Assembly: GCA_019155185.1 (NCBI GenBank)
Contig: CM032808.1
Span: 1,695,185 to 1,759,184 of the forward strand
Direction of reading: 5' to 3'
Source of the DNA: Beaufortia kweichowensis
Taxonomy: Eukaryota; Chordata; Actinopteri; Cypriniformes; Gastromyzontidae
DNA: 64,000 bases
The translations under genes were made by a program, and so were the position numbers. Below the pieces are notes generated by a model. It was given only the letters and a program-made list of their open reading frames with translations, had not been told where the DNA came from and ran no database searches. Positions 1 through 13,570 of the stretch are shown here, in pieces; the first letter of the stretch is position 1, and every line of letters starts with the position of its first letter.

Positions 1-762
1 TATATACACATACCTTAAAACAACTTACAGTGATTATTATAAGAGTGCTAGAATATCATAAAATATTAATGCTTAATCTATGTGCAAATTCTATTTAACA
101 AAGATACTACTTTTGGGTAACACAAAATCTAAAATGATATTCCCTAATGGCAATATACAAGCAACTTCCCAATGTACAGTTAGATGCCAGTATTTTCTTT
201 GTACATCTCTATGTTAAAGACGCAAATATTAGAAGGGCAAAACATAAAAATACTCATAACACAGCTAACCTAAACATGAGTGCAGTAATTCATCTACTTT
301 CACATTGCAAATGAAAAAGAACAGGAAAAAATGTTTTTAGAAGAGATGAAACGTTCCGGCGTTTGCATTAATCTACGCAACCTTTAATATGATTTACTTG
401 TTCTATTTATAACAGGAGAAACAGTGCAGCCAATAACTGATAAAGAAAATTCACGAACACATCAAGAAAACAGAGCTTTCTTTACATATAAACGGAAACA
501 TTTATAACTATATATTAACTATACAATTAAAACAACTGTATTGCCCTTTACATATATAAACAGTTCATATTTAATTCCTTCATTAGCTTTGACTGATATT
601 AATATATTAATCATGAAGGTTTCTCTATTTATAAAATGTATTACAGAATGTTCCAGTCACATTTTTCCTTCATATGACGTGTGTTTAGCATCGTCTCTCA
701 CATTAACTTCATTTGAGTGAGGTTGTAAAATTGCAGTTTTTGACATCTGTGATGGATATTCA
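1..762 (-). other. Probable 3' untranslated region of arhgap27
   Basis: This AT-rich stretch lies directly downstream of the arhgap27 stop codon (minus strand) and has no convincing coding frame. I could not pick a polyadenylation site with confidence. The left window edge may lie inside the UTR or just past it. Confidence 0.4.
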
Positions 763-3700
763 TCACATATGAAATATCGATTCAAACTCATTGAGCAAGA
801 ACTCTACGATCTGATTCTGGAAGACCATGTACATGGTGATGTTTGCCGTCTCCACCTCCGGCTTGAGTAGCGTTGGGCCGAAAACAATGGCCACGTTCTG
901 TACGGTCATTCTGTTCTCATCACCATGTTGAATAACTCTGAATTAAAAAACATTTTGTAAATACAGGACATGTATTTCACACACACAACATCTGATCTCT
1001 ATTGTTTTTCTATGATAATTTATTAACATACTTGCGTAAATGGCTGAAGAGAGCTTCCATTGTGTCGTGGTTGGGTGGTGGCAAACACCTTACCAGATTT
1101 TTCATGTGTAAAAGTTTACTGTAATAATCTGTGATTTCTGTATCAAAAAATGAGAAAATGTTTTGTCACAAAGCTACAGATGGATATTGGTGAGGTAAAT
1201 GCACTTCTCTCTAAACACCCACATAATAAAATATTTTCATATTTTGTAAGTAACCAGTTATCTTATCATTGACCCATAAGCCAAAACCAGTCTATCATTG
1301 GCCATCACACTGCAGTCACCAATGAAAGTATGAGATCAGACTCACTGATGCCAGAGATGAATTCATTGAAGAGGTTATAGGGGAAGAGCGGCTCCTGAAG
1401 TTCTCTGAAGAACAGCTTCAGTGCTCCTGTGATCACGTGAATATCCCAGTTACCCTCCTCCAGGTCCAGATCCTCTGCAGATTCACAAATGATTCAGTGA
1501 GACACACAAACGATTCAGAAAGACACATGATTCAGTGACACGCACACAGATGATTCAGATGAAGTGTAAAGTAAATGCTGGTTTACCATGATCTGCTTTG
1601 AAACGCAGTTTCTGAATGACTGCCAAATTCCCGCTCACTCGATAAAGTCCATCAATCCCCAGACCTGTCGATGATAAAGACAAACTGCTTGATTCATTTA
1701 CATTCAGTTTCATTAGCATGCAGGCCGTTCTAAAGCAGTAAACAACATCTGCAGTTTCAGGGCAGCGTACCTCTCTTCTCTACTGTACGGATGCATTTCT
1801 CCACAAAGCTGGGCACCGTGGACCGCTCCTGACTGCAGAGATTGTGCAAATAACATCCAAAGACATTTTCTGAAGGAGAAGAGATAAAGCATCACATCAG
1901 AATCATTTCCATCAACATCAGCCGGTAATAAGATGAAGGAGCATGTGTCTGACCTCTTATGTATCCCTTGTCTTTGACGGACTGAAGCGTCGGTCGCTTG
2001 AGGAGGAACTTTTTCAGTTTTGTGCGCACCTTCTTCTGATCCGCCTCAGATGCTGAGGTCGATACAGACTGTCGAGTCGCTGGTGTACACAAAGAGGGTG
2101 TTTAAACTCAATGAAGTTTATTATTATTAATAGACAGAATGTTGCAAAAACCTTTGAAAACATTCAGCATCTATGAAATGTAAACGTTTATTTTTTTGTT
2201 ATTGAAAGCAACAGTTGAAACTTCTGTCTCAGTATTGTGTCATCATTTTTTTTACTTAGTTTCTTCTAATATCTATACTAATAATACTATTATCTTCTTT
2301 TGTGTTCTGCAGAAGAAAGAAAGTCATACAGGTTTGAAATTACATGAAGGTGAATGAATGATTTTTCACTATCAAGTCATTGTTGTATTATAAGTTGGTG
2401 TTAACGTGAGAGTAATGACAGAAGTTTTCGATCCGTTACTTTAGAAATGCTTCCTGACACGTTACCATTGCCCAGCGCTCTTTTCTCTGAGAATCTCTCG
2501 TCTCTGTCAGTGATGCTGGACCTCTCATTGATCTCCTCTTCATCTTCAGAGTGCTGCTGATCCAAATCCTGATGGCACACCATTCAGACAGACCGATGAC
2601 ATTATTATATATATATCTCATTTATAAGCGTAAAACTATGAGATGTATGACTCACTAGCTGACGGATGGTGTCTACAATAACTTTATGCCAGTCACCGAT
2701 GATGCTCTCAGTGTCGTACTGGATGAGGAACTCAGCGCCGGTCCGACTCTTCAGCTGAACACACACAACACACATCAAACGTCTGCAATGTCACTGTTTT
2801 TATTTCAGCTTCATCTGGTTGATTCGTGTCATACCTCTAAAACGTTCTTCTTGCTGGATTTGTCTTTTGTTGCCCAGCCTATTGTTGCTCCTTTTAAATC
2901 CACTTTAAATTCGGGGACAATCTGATTGGTCTTGGCCTTTTCATTTCAAACATTCAGTGTTAGGAACAACATGATATCTGATGTGATTATGTTCAGATTG
3001 ATCTGATTCTCACCGATGCGCCGGTTGTTGTGGACTTCGGGTCTTTATGGAACGTCAGAACTCCTCCGTGGAGAACCGTCCAAGAATGAGCCCAGTTCTT
3101 TCTGTAACAGGATTCACATAATTTACACTTTTACATAAAATAACTCACACCAATAACAAGACTATAACTAATGAGTCATAATGGTTTTAAAGGTCATGAT
3201 GTCATAGACATGGCAAGGGCAAGATCAATGTTTGACAAGCATGACCGTTCACAATTCCTTACGACAACAAATAACTTTGCATGTCTAACTATCAACATTC
3301 TAAGTAATGGGAGACTATTTTTGTACTCAATGTATGGTCAATTAAATGTTAATGTGCTTTTTAAACAGATTTATATAAATAAAAAAAATGCAGCTCCCAG
3401 TATGGCAACACGGATGAAGTGATTTTTTTGCCTTTATTAATGGCAGGACGTGTAGTGAGACAGGAAGCAACAGGGAGGAGAGAGGGATCGGGAAAAGGAC
3501 GCCAAGCCAGGACTCAAACTCGGGTCTCCCAGGGCGCAGTCTGAAACGCTCAGAGCGCTTAATGGCACACCTAGTATGTGCGTGTGCCTATAGTTTTGTC
3601 AATAAGGTCAGAGAGGTCATAAAGGCATACACAGATGCCACTTTGGTGTCTAACTATTGAGATTACATGTAATATATATATCGTAAACCAAATAAATGAA

Positions 3701-6700
3701 ATGTAAATGCTTCTCCAATTTAATAGTATGTGTCAATATGGTGGTGCTGTAGATCTCTGGGCCAAACTGCTTAATGGGGCGCCTCGCATGTGTCCTGAAG
3801 GTCATGATGTCATTAATGTCATAAGGTCATCTTTACCTCACTTTCTTGCCATTTTCAGACACTTTTGTTTTGTTCAGGATTCCTGCTTTTTCCAAGTTTG
3901 AAACCTGAAAAATGATCAGTGAGTTACTACAACGTCCATTCAAAGCAAGAGTAAACTAGAAACTAAGTAGATTTGTAGCAATAAACAACTTTTCTTTGTT
4001 TAACAAGGCAACAAGCACATCCACCTGTATCTGTACCCACAGGTTTATCTGCATTGTTCTTGACTCATCTAATCAGAATTTACAATCTGAACTAACAACT
4101 TTATTTGATCTATTATTACATTCCTATGTGCACAACAAAGCCTTTATAAAAACCCACAGCTGTGATACCATTATATTATATTATCAGGTTATACAAATAG
4201 GAATGATTGCCTATTTAAATAGTCCTTAACTCGAGAGAATATCATGACATACCCATATGTCCAAAAACAAATGATACCATTCTTACAATGACATTACCCT
4301 GACCGCAGTCAAACTGATTAAACACCAGAGGACAGTGTAGCATTATAATACTGCATCTGCTTAGACCTGTTCCAGTATATACAGTAATGACATCAGGCGG
4401 TTTAGATTAGGTTTGGATTTAGTTACATGACACAATAACAGAGGTTTGTTCTCATCTACTGAAACATGACATCAAAATATGTTTAGCTGTAGCTATAAAA
4501 CAACCCAAAGTTTAATAAGTTACTTGCCATATCAACAATAAATAGCAGTCATTTTGTTGTCTTTATTTACCAGTTGAAATGCAGTGACATGCATTATTCA
4601 TCTGTTGTTTTATTTATCTACAGCATCTTAATCTTGTTTTTGTCTGTTTTTCACCACACCAGCATGTGATGTGAAGCAGAATATCTTACGTTGTGTGTGA
4701 TCTCAGGAGAGCCGGTGGATTCACTGTCTGACACATTCTGACCACATGATGAATGAAGCTTCTGTGAGACACACACAGTCACATGCACAAATAACATTAT
4801 GGATTAATGCACAACAACACATTAATCCACAGAAAATAAACTCACATAATGAGAGAAAACATGCAATGGGAACAGACGGAGTTTACAGACAATACTTGTG
4901 ATGCATAAGAAAAATATTTGAAAACAATTGGTAACACTGTACAATAATGTTAGTGAATGCCAATACAATTATTCATGTTAGTTTATTGTGCAACTTTTTA
5001 TTTAATATTAATTTATATGAATTAATGTTGTAGAAAATATTGTCCATTGGTAGTTCATATTAGTTAATGCATTACTAATGTTAACAAATACAACCTTATT
5101 TTGAAGTGTTATCTCAAAACTGTTAACTGCTGTATATTAAACCAAATTTAGCGTATATTTAACATTTTCAGAAAAAATATCATTTGTAAAACTTTCAACC
5201 AGGATGCAGGTTGTTGTGGATGGTTGCTATAGGCTGTTGCTAGGTGGTAGCTACAGCATTTTGGATGGTTGTTACAGGTCAAAGCGTCCATCCAAGTGAT
5301 ATTTCTTCAGATATGGCACTGTCACGTGAGTTTCATCATGTGCAGTGAAACATTTTTAATCTGATCTGATCTGAAACATGTCAGAAGTATCACAGTTTAC
5401 TGTAGCTCAATTGGCAAAAGTTGTTTTGGATAAAAGTGTCTACCGATGCATACTGTAAGTGTAAATGTAACCAAACATTTCTGGGATTCGCTTGCTTGAG
5501 CAAACAGCATAATATAAAGTAAATCATTATGCTTGTGTGTTTGCATGAACTGAAAGATCTATGGGTTCAGTGAACACAGGGTGGATGATGTAGATGTTAT
5601 TATGTTATCTGTCGTAACTAGAGTTAACAAAGCAGCTTGTGTATAACACAGCGAGTCTCAGGTGCAAACTGCACCTCGTTTAGAAAACAGTCATTAAGAG
5701 CAGATATGAAGGATCTGTCGTGTATCTCAGGAGCTTTACTCTGTCTCAGTGTTTGTGGGAGCTGGATAAACGGCCTATACTTCTTTTGTTTTCACAGAGA
5801 AACATGTGGAAACAAGTGTTTGTATTTTGAAGTACATACTTCATCCTGATATCCCAAACTGTGTCTCCAGTTCTGCATTAATCCTGTTGCCTCCGGCTCA
5901 ACTGAAGCACCGTTTCCTATTGCATACGGCCCGGGACTTACAGCGTGCTGAGAGAGACACAATTCATGTAAATCATTGTTCTGAATATCATCATGACTTT
6001 CATTATCTGTGTAGTGAATTATATCCATTTTAACAACGCAATTCCGAGCGTAAGTTTCTATAATTGAGAAGACAAAATTTGGTCAGGGGTTAGTTTTGAC
6101 TTTTACTGGTTGTGTTAAACATTTCCATAGATATTGCGATAATATTATTAAATAAATAAATTCTAAGAGATCTTTGATTTCCTTGTTCCTGCCATCATGT
6201 TGTTTTTTGGATGGTTAACCTGCGTTTGACTGTAGACCCTTTGACTATATTTGGATTTTACCTCTGGATTTTCCTTTAATTAAATAAAGACTGAATTTGG
6301 ATCATACAGTTGTGTACGTGCAGTTTGTGACACATAACTACAACTATATATTAAAGTGTAACTATAAAGATAAACTTTTAGAAATCATTTTAGTGAAATC
6401 CACACCACAAGTATAACAATAATGAAACAGAGAAACAATATATTTAAGATCACTTTCAGAGAGATTTTTAAACTGATAAACAGATTCAGGAGGGCTCGTG
6501 CATTTGTAAAACTGCAACTAAAATGTGAAACGGCAGCATGTAAGCATAGAATAAATATAATATTATCATGCATTGATATAAATGTTAATATAGCCTAGTT
6601 ATTGTTATAGTTATCCTGCACAGTTATCGTCTATCGTGTCTGTACATTTGCTTTTCTTTTTGTACATTTTCATAAAAATTTACACAATTATTATTGTTTT

Positions 6701-9700
6701 ATACATGATTAAAGTATATATTAAAGTATATGAAGTATGTAATTTAAGTAACTGTAATTAAATTACCTAAAAATGAAGAGTAATCCCTTACTTTACTTTT
6801 CAATGAAAAAGTAACTTACTTAAGTAATCCATTAGACCCAACAGTGGCACTAACTGTCATACAAAAAAAATATTTGGACTTTTCTTCGTTTTATCCCACC
6901 TCTGGTAAGTTCCATTGGGAATTGGTGCCGTCTCTCGTATAGTAGTATGTGCGTCCCATATCATCTATCGACTTGATCCACTGTCAACAAGACACTTCAT
7001 TAAGTTAAAGAAATGAGCCCAGAGGCAAACTCTTGTAGCACACTAATAATAGCCAGTTAATCAGCTCAAATAATGATGTAAGACAAGACAAAACAAGGAC
7101 ACTGTAATGTTTCTCTGGTCTGTACCTGTTCCTGCGTGTAGTCGCTGGTAAAGACCCAAACTCCATCATGATCAACGGTGAGGGTCCAGCCCGGTGGACT
7201 GCTGCGGTCCAGGTTTACTCGAGGGATTGAAACCTTCCTCACGTTGATTAAAGAATACTCTGCAGAGAGAGGAGACGTTTCTTCCTCCTGCTCTGGGGAT
7301 GCTGGGTAGTCTTCTTCAGGAAGTGCAGGCTGGTTATTAGCAAAGAAAAGAAGATGTGATATACATACTAGTCCAGCAACCAGATTTCCACAGTCATAGT
7401 CTCTGTCAGAAAGGTTATGCTGGTTGATTGTTGGTTTGTATAGTGACAAATATACCAGATCTAAAGAACATGGACTAGAATAGAAGTTCATTGTGGTCTG
7501 TAAATGTTCTCATTTTTACTAATAGTAACCAGTGATTGAACAAATTAAAAGGAACAAAATGATTTAACTGAGTGCAAACAGTGTTGAGACTGCTTTCTTT
7601 GTGTGCAATTCTAGTTAGATTTACTAGATAACACCTTTAAATTTAATACACGATATTTATACTTATCACTTCTCCATTTCAAGTTCGATCATTTGTCTGA
7701 GAGCTGATAAGACTAACCAAAGGAAGTAACGTGCTATTATAATGGTATTTCAGTTGCACACTAGTTTTTGCATCATTTATAAGCACCACGATAGACCAAA
7801 AGACCAAAGTGAAAATCCCATTTTACTTATTACATGACGCTCTAGAACACCAGATGCCAAATTAATAACATAAATGAGATTATATTACAAATTATTAAAC
7901 CAAATTGAATGTTTGACATGTTTGAACGTCGTGTCCAAAGTCTTTTTCTCACAGAAGGTTTGCTTCCTACAAATAAGCTAATAAAGCATTTAAAATCTAA
8001 ATTTCATGTTCAATAATTTACTGTTGTGACAAGCCGTGTAACAAGTGGGATAATGTACAGCCAGATGTGTTTTAGTGCAAAATAAACCCCCAAGACCTGA
8101 TGACTCTGTTGAGGTTTATTCTGTAAAAACAATCGGCTGTGATGCTTATTACACTAGGCTACAGACAAGAAATTCTAAAATTGAACTATTTTTCAGTTCA
8201 ACTTTTAACTCCATTACAGATGTCTTTAACATCTATCTACTGATTGTTTGACAGCAGTGAGAATAGATGAAGAGCATGTTTTTATCTGAGGAACTATAAT
8301 CACACATGTCTTGTGTTTGTCTAAAGTTTGTTTTTATTCATGAACCGTCGCACTAGAACCCCAAAGTAAATCCGACGTAAGTCTGCACAAAAGTTTCATA
8401 CCGGACAATCTTTAGGAAAAGACGAGCCGATATCCTCCGGGGGATCCCAGGAGCTCTGTCCCGACACAGTGTTGTAGAAATAATGCCTCCCAGTATTCCC
8501 ATCCAGCACCTTCTCCCAGTCTGAGCTCCATCTGTGTGGAGAAGAGCCCATGGGCGAGCAGGGTGAGTGGGGGAAAGACGGTGGTGACGGGGTCTCCGCT
8601 GTCCCAACCGATGAATCCATCGAGAATCTGAGCGGATATTCCCAAGTGCTCTGGCCGGTGGAAGGCTGGAAGTAATACTCTTGCCCGCTGCGGTCATCAA
8701 TGTGGACCTCCCATCCCGCAGAGTCCAGAAGGAGGATGTCGGGAGGATTCGGGATGTCCTGTGATGGAGAAGCAGCAGGGCTGGATGTGTCAATGGTACC
8801 GAGACGCTTACGGGGAAGGTTCACATACACGGCACTATCATCCTCCACCTGATGATGATAAACACAATCTGATGATGTCATCATTATAATACGAATACAA
8901 AATGACTATTTGATTATTTACGCAAGTTATCTATTTTAAAAAATGGAAATGGATGTGAAAAAACATTTTTAATTGTAGGATTTTTGTAAATTAAAATACA
9001 CAAAAAAAACCAATAATAACCAAGAAATGGAGAAGAGATGACTCCTCAACGAACATAAAATAGTTATTCAATAAACAAAATGATGATAGTGATGTACTGG
9101 GAATGTGACATACATTATGTGTATCAGGATTCGGCCTTTTACAGTGATAGTGACTCTATGTAAATAGGTAAATGTGTGATGTCACAAATGTTTATACAAA
9201 GACCAAAACAAACATGAACATCTGCTTTCACACCGTCGCTCTTATGCAAACTTCAGCGTGCACCCACGTCAAGCTCAGATCAAACAGAGCGATTTATGTG
9301 TCCGGAAAGAGAAACAAAACCAAACGCTCACCAACCTGAGTAACATCCATCACGCTCTCATCTGCTGTTTGCAAAAGTATTTGTGTTAAACATACAAAGG
9401 TGATCTATAAAGAGCAGTGATAGAGAAACAACTTCCTGTACATGAGATCAGGAAACACACACACATGTAACACACGCGATGCACAAAGAGGAGATTGAAT
9501 TTGTTATGATGGTTTATGACTGTCATTGTTTGCGATCCGCTGTACATTATTAGTGTTGTGCAAATCACAGATGAGATCTTTTAATATCTCAATTATTTCT
9601 TCTTAACATCAATGAGAATAAATGAAGAGCAAATGAAAACTTTTTTTTAAGTCTTATCTGTGTCTCTGATATTTCTTGTGAGTCAGAAACCTCACAAAAG

Positions 9701-12700
9701 TCTCTGTCATTAAAGTTTCAGAAGAGATCTCAACAATGACACAAACTCAACTCACATTTGTCAAGTTTGACATAAAAAAATCAACATATGAAATCAAACA
9801 TTTCTCATCAAATTCAGCCAAATACAATTTACACTTTACATCTCCATACTCTTCATGTATTTTAACAATTGTATCATTTGTTTCTGTTTTTGTAAAGGAT
9901 TTTTAGGAGAAACATCTGAGACTGAGTTGATGGAGAACACATGAACACACTGAACATCTGGACGGTTCTGTGTTTCCCGGCTCACCTTTTTTCTGGCGAG
10001 AGGCCGGCGAGCCGACACGCCTCTCCTTAGAAACGTCTGAGAGCCGGAGAGACAAAAGATAACGAGAGACAAAGAGAAACATTCGAAAAAACAATAACGG
10101 AAATAAAATGCAGTCTCACTGGTGCATTATATCCTGTGTCTATATTTAACTGTCTCACCTAACCTCAATGCCAAAAGCCAACAACTGACAGAAAACAGCT
10201 TTATTGTTATTATTAATTATAATAATAGTGGCACAGATATGACTGTTGCTTATGTCCAGAACACAGTTTTCAGTCTTCAGTAAAAACGCTAGAGAAGATC
10301 TCTTACGATATGAGTAAAAGTGAGGAAGAATTGAATTCCCCAGCCTTAAATGTATGCCATCCTTTAGTGAGATAAAATTAGATGATCTGAATGCGCTGGC
10401 CAACAGAGACAGACCCACAACCTGTATAAGACAAGTAGGCTAACACAGACACAAAGTATTGATGCTATTTAAAGCGCAGTAATGAACTAGTCTTTGAAGA
10501 GCCCAAAAGATGCACAAATGCCTTTGCATTAGGTAAAAAACAAAATATTGTACGTTAAAGAAAAAATCTTAAGAGAAAACACAGATATACTGTTTAACAC
10601 ATATGTATCCAAAGCTCATGACATGATCTACAACCCTTGAGAAGAACCGACCTCATATATTCACTTAAACAAGCAGTTTTTCATCCATCATTTATTTACC
10701 ATCAGACAGTTTAAAGTCTTGATGTTCATCAAATATAACATTAGAAAGACTCTAAGAAGAGTTGCTTCCTGGTCTTACAGAAACACACGGTCTGAAGAGA
10801 TGACAAGAATCACTTCCTCACATCAGATTTAGAACATTTCTCACAGTTTTACAGAGTTGAGTACTGTTATTGCAACAAACTCTCAACTAATAATAATGAA
10901 GTTCAATAATGAAATGACAGCTTTTACTGCAAATATTTCAGCAGGGAGTGCCTGAACAGGAAGAGCTCACATCCTATGTGACAACATCACAACAACATCT
11001 CACTTCAGCTGTCTAACTGAAACGATCTTTACAGAAACAGCACGCAGTACGTATAAAACTCGTGACCCGGTCTGAAGTTCATACCTGTGTGTTCACAGAG
11101 AGAGGCATGGCGCTCCGGGGTCGATGGCTGGAACGGATCTTAGCATAAAAGTCCACCATGTTTTTGTCGTGAGCGGCCAGACAGACGGCCATACAGCTGC
11201 AGTCAAACAGGTTATCCGACAGAGAGCATGATGGTAAAGAGACTGACCCTGCGCTGAACACGCAGCTCTGCAGCTGATACTGCGACTCGCATGGAACTGT
11301 GTGTGTGTGTGAAGCACCGCTGGGCTTCTGTTCAGTGGGAGGAGAGACACACACAACACACAGAAATCATATCACTTCTGTCCCTGACAACTTTACAAAC
11401 AGACTTTATGAGTATAAGATACTCAGTTCAGAGATATATGAAGGCTTACAAACCAACATGTAAAACTGAACTTTATAAATAATTTCCTCTTTTCCTCTTG
11501 CCCGCTGAAACAGAACATACAGCAGTGAAAGTCACACACTTCAGTCCGTTTCCTCAATTTCCACCCAATCGCTTGTTTTAATACATCTGACAGGACAGTA
11601 TGATGTTTGCAAAGAAACCAGATGTATTGTGATTATACAGCTGGTCATAGGAAAGTCACAGCTGAGATCTCTTTAATATCTCAGTTATTTCCTAGACATC
11701 AATGAGATTAAATGGAAACATCTCGTCTGTGTCTCAGAGATTTCTCCTGAGAAAAAGAGTCAGAAATCTCACAAATGTCTGACATCTGATTTGTCAAGTC
11801 TGACATCAAAAGTCAATATTATTGAAGATTTCAATATGTACTCAAACTATTCTCAAAAAATATACCCAAACCAGATTATTTTACCTCAACAATCTACATT
11901 CATTTACACCTTCATATACTTTATAGATTTTGACAATTGTCTCATTTGTTTCTGCTTTCTTGCAATTTTAGAAGAAACGTTGATACGTAAATGAAACACA
12001 ACTGAGAACTCCATTAAATCTCCTGAACTATAAAAGAGAAACATCTGAGCAATAGAAAACATTATACTGAAGTTGGTAACTTTGCAGACATTGCACGTTT
12101 ATTGGCAAATATGAGTACGGTCAAACTCATCTGTCATCACTGATACATGTGAATGACTAAAGATAAATCAAACTCAAATCTAGCGCAAACCTGAAACAAC
12201 ATCTAATGTTAATGCTACTGGCAGGAGTTAAAGATCTCAGCATGAAATAAAAGAACATGCTTTCTAAAAAATCTGAAATATTTAAAGAATTTTCAGGAAA
12301 GGAGGAATTACTCAACAGTCTGACAGACAGCAGCTTCTGCAAATGTTTCCACAAATGTTAAAGGGATAGTTCACCCAAAAATAAAAATTCTTTTATTATC
12401 TCTTCACCTGCATGTCATGTCAAACCTGTATGATTTTCTTGCTTCAGCAGAACACAGAAGAAGATATTTTGCAAAAAAAGAAGTCAAATAGTGACGGTAA
12501 GCAGCGTTTTGCTAAATATCTTCATCTGTGTTCCACAAAAGAAAATATCATGTACAGTGTTTAAATGATGTAAGGGTGAAAAAATTATGACATCATTTTG
12601 ACATAATTTTTATTTTTGGGTGAACTATCCCTTTAAATAATCCTGCTGTCTGTGCATGAGACATCCATCACATCTATCTGCAGATTTACACGCTTTCTAC

Positions 12701-13513
12701 TGCGTCTAGTACGAAATGTTTGGGCATTTTAAAGGTCCTGGAACAAGCTTAAAAGAAAAATACACAAGCTTGTATCACACATTATTATTCACAGTGGGTT
12801 TTGTTATTCAAATGTTTAGCATGATCGCTTACAGCTTCAGCAGCGTTTGAGAGTTTGGGTGGGGACAAGGACTTACAAACAACACAACAGTGTCAAATAA
12901 TGCTGATGAAGATCTACGTTCATTATGAATGTACTGAATATAGAGAAACGGTCAGAAGTTAACATACAGAATCTCCAAAATGTTAGTGATTAAAATAATA
13001 AGTTACATAATAAAACAGATCATAAAAACACAATTTGTAAAAACTTAACAAAAAAACACAATAATAAAGTTATAAAAAAAACAGTTTTCTGAAGTTTACA
13101 TACACTTTATAAAGTTGATAATGATCAACAACTGTTTAATGTTTTGCTTTTTTTAGCATCTTCTGTATATCTGATCATCAGTTACTGTTACAGTTACCAT
13201 TGAGGACAACTAATGCTCAAGATGACAACAAAATACATTAACAGCCAGGTGCATGTAAACTTATTAAGAAAGATGATCAATTAATATTAGATTTTTAAAG
13301 TAATTTATTAACCAGAAGACAAAAATAACAATTGAATAATATGTTATATAGCAAGCACAGTCATGTTTTGTTCTAACATACTGACAGCCAAAGAATTCAC
13401 AGCAATAATGAACTCAGAAAGCCGTGATTGTAGGACGGAGGAGAGACGACATGCTGCTCATTAACTAAACTTCATTACTGATCAACCAATGAAACGACAG
13501 AATGAACAGCCTG

Positions 13514-13570
<57 letters not shown>

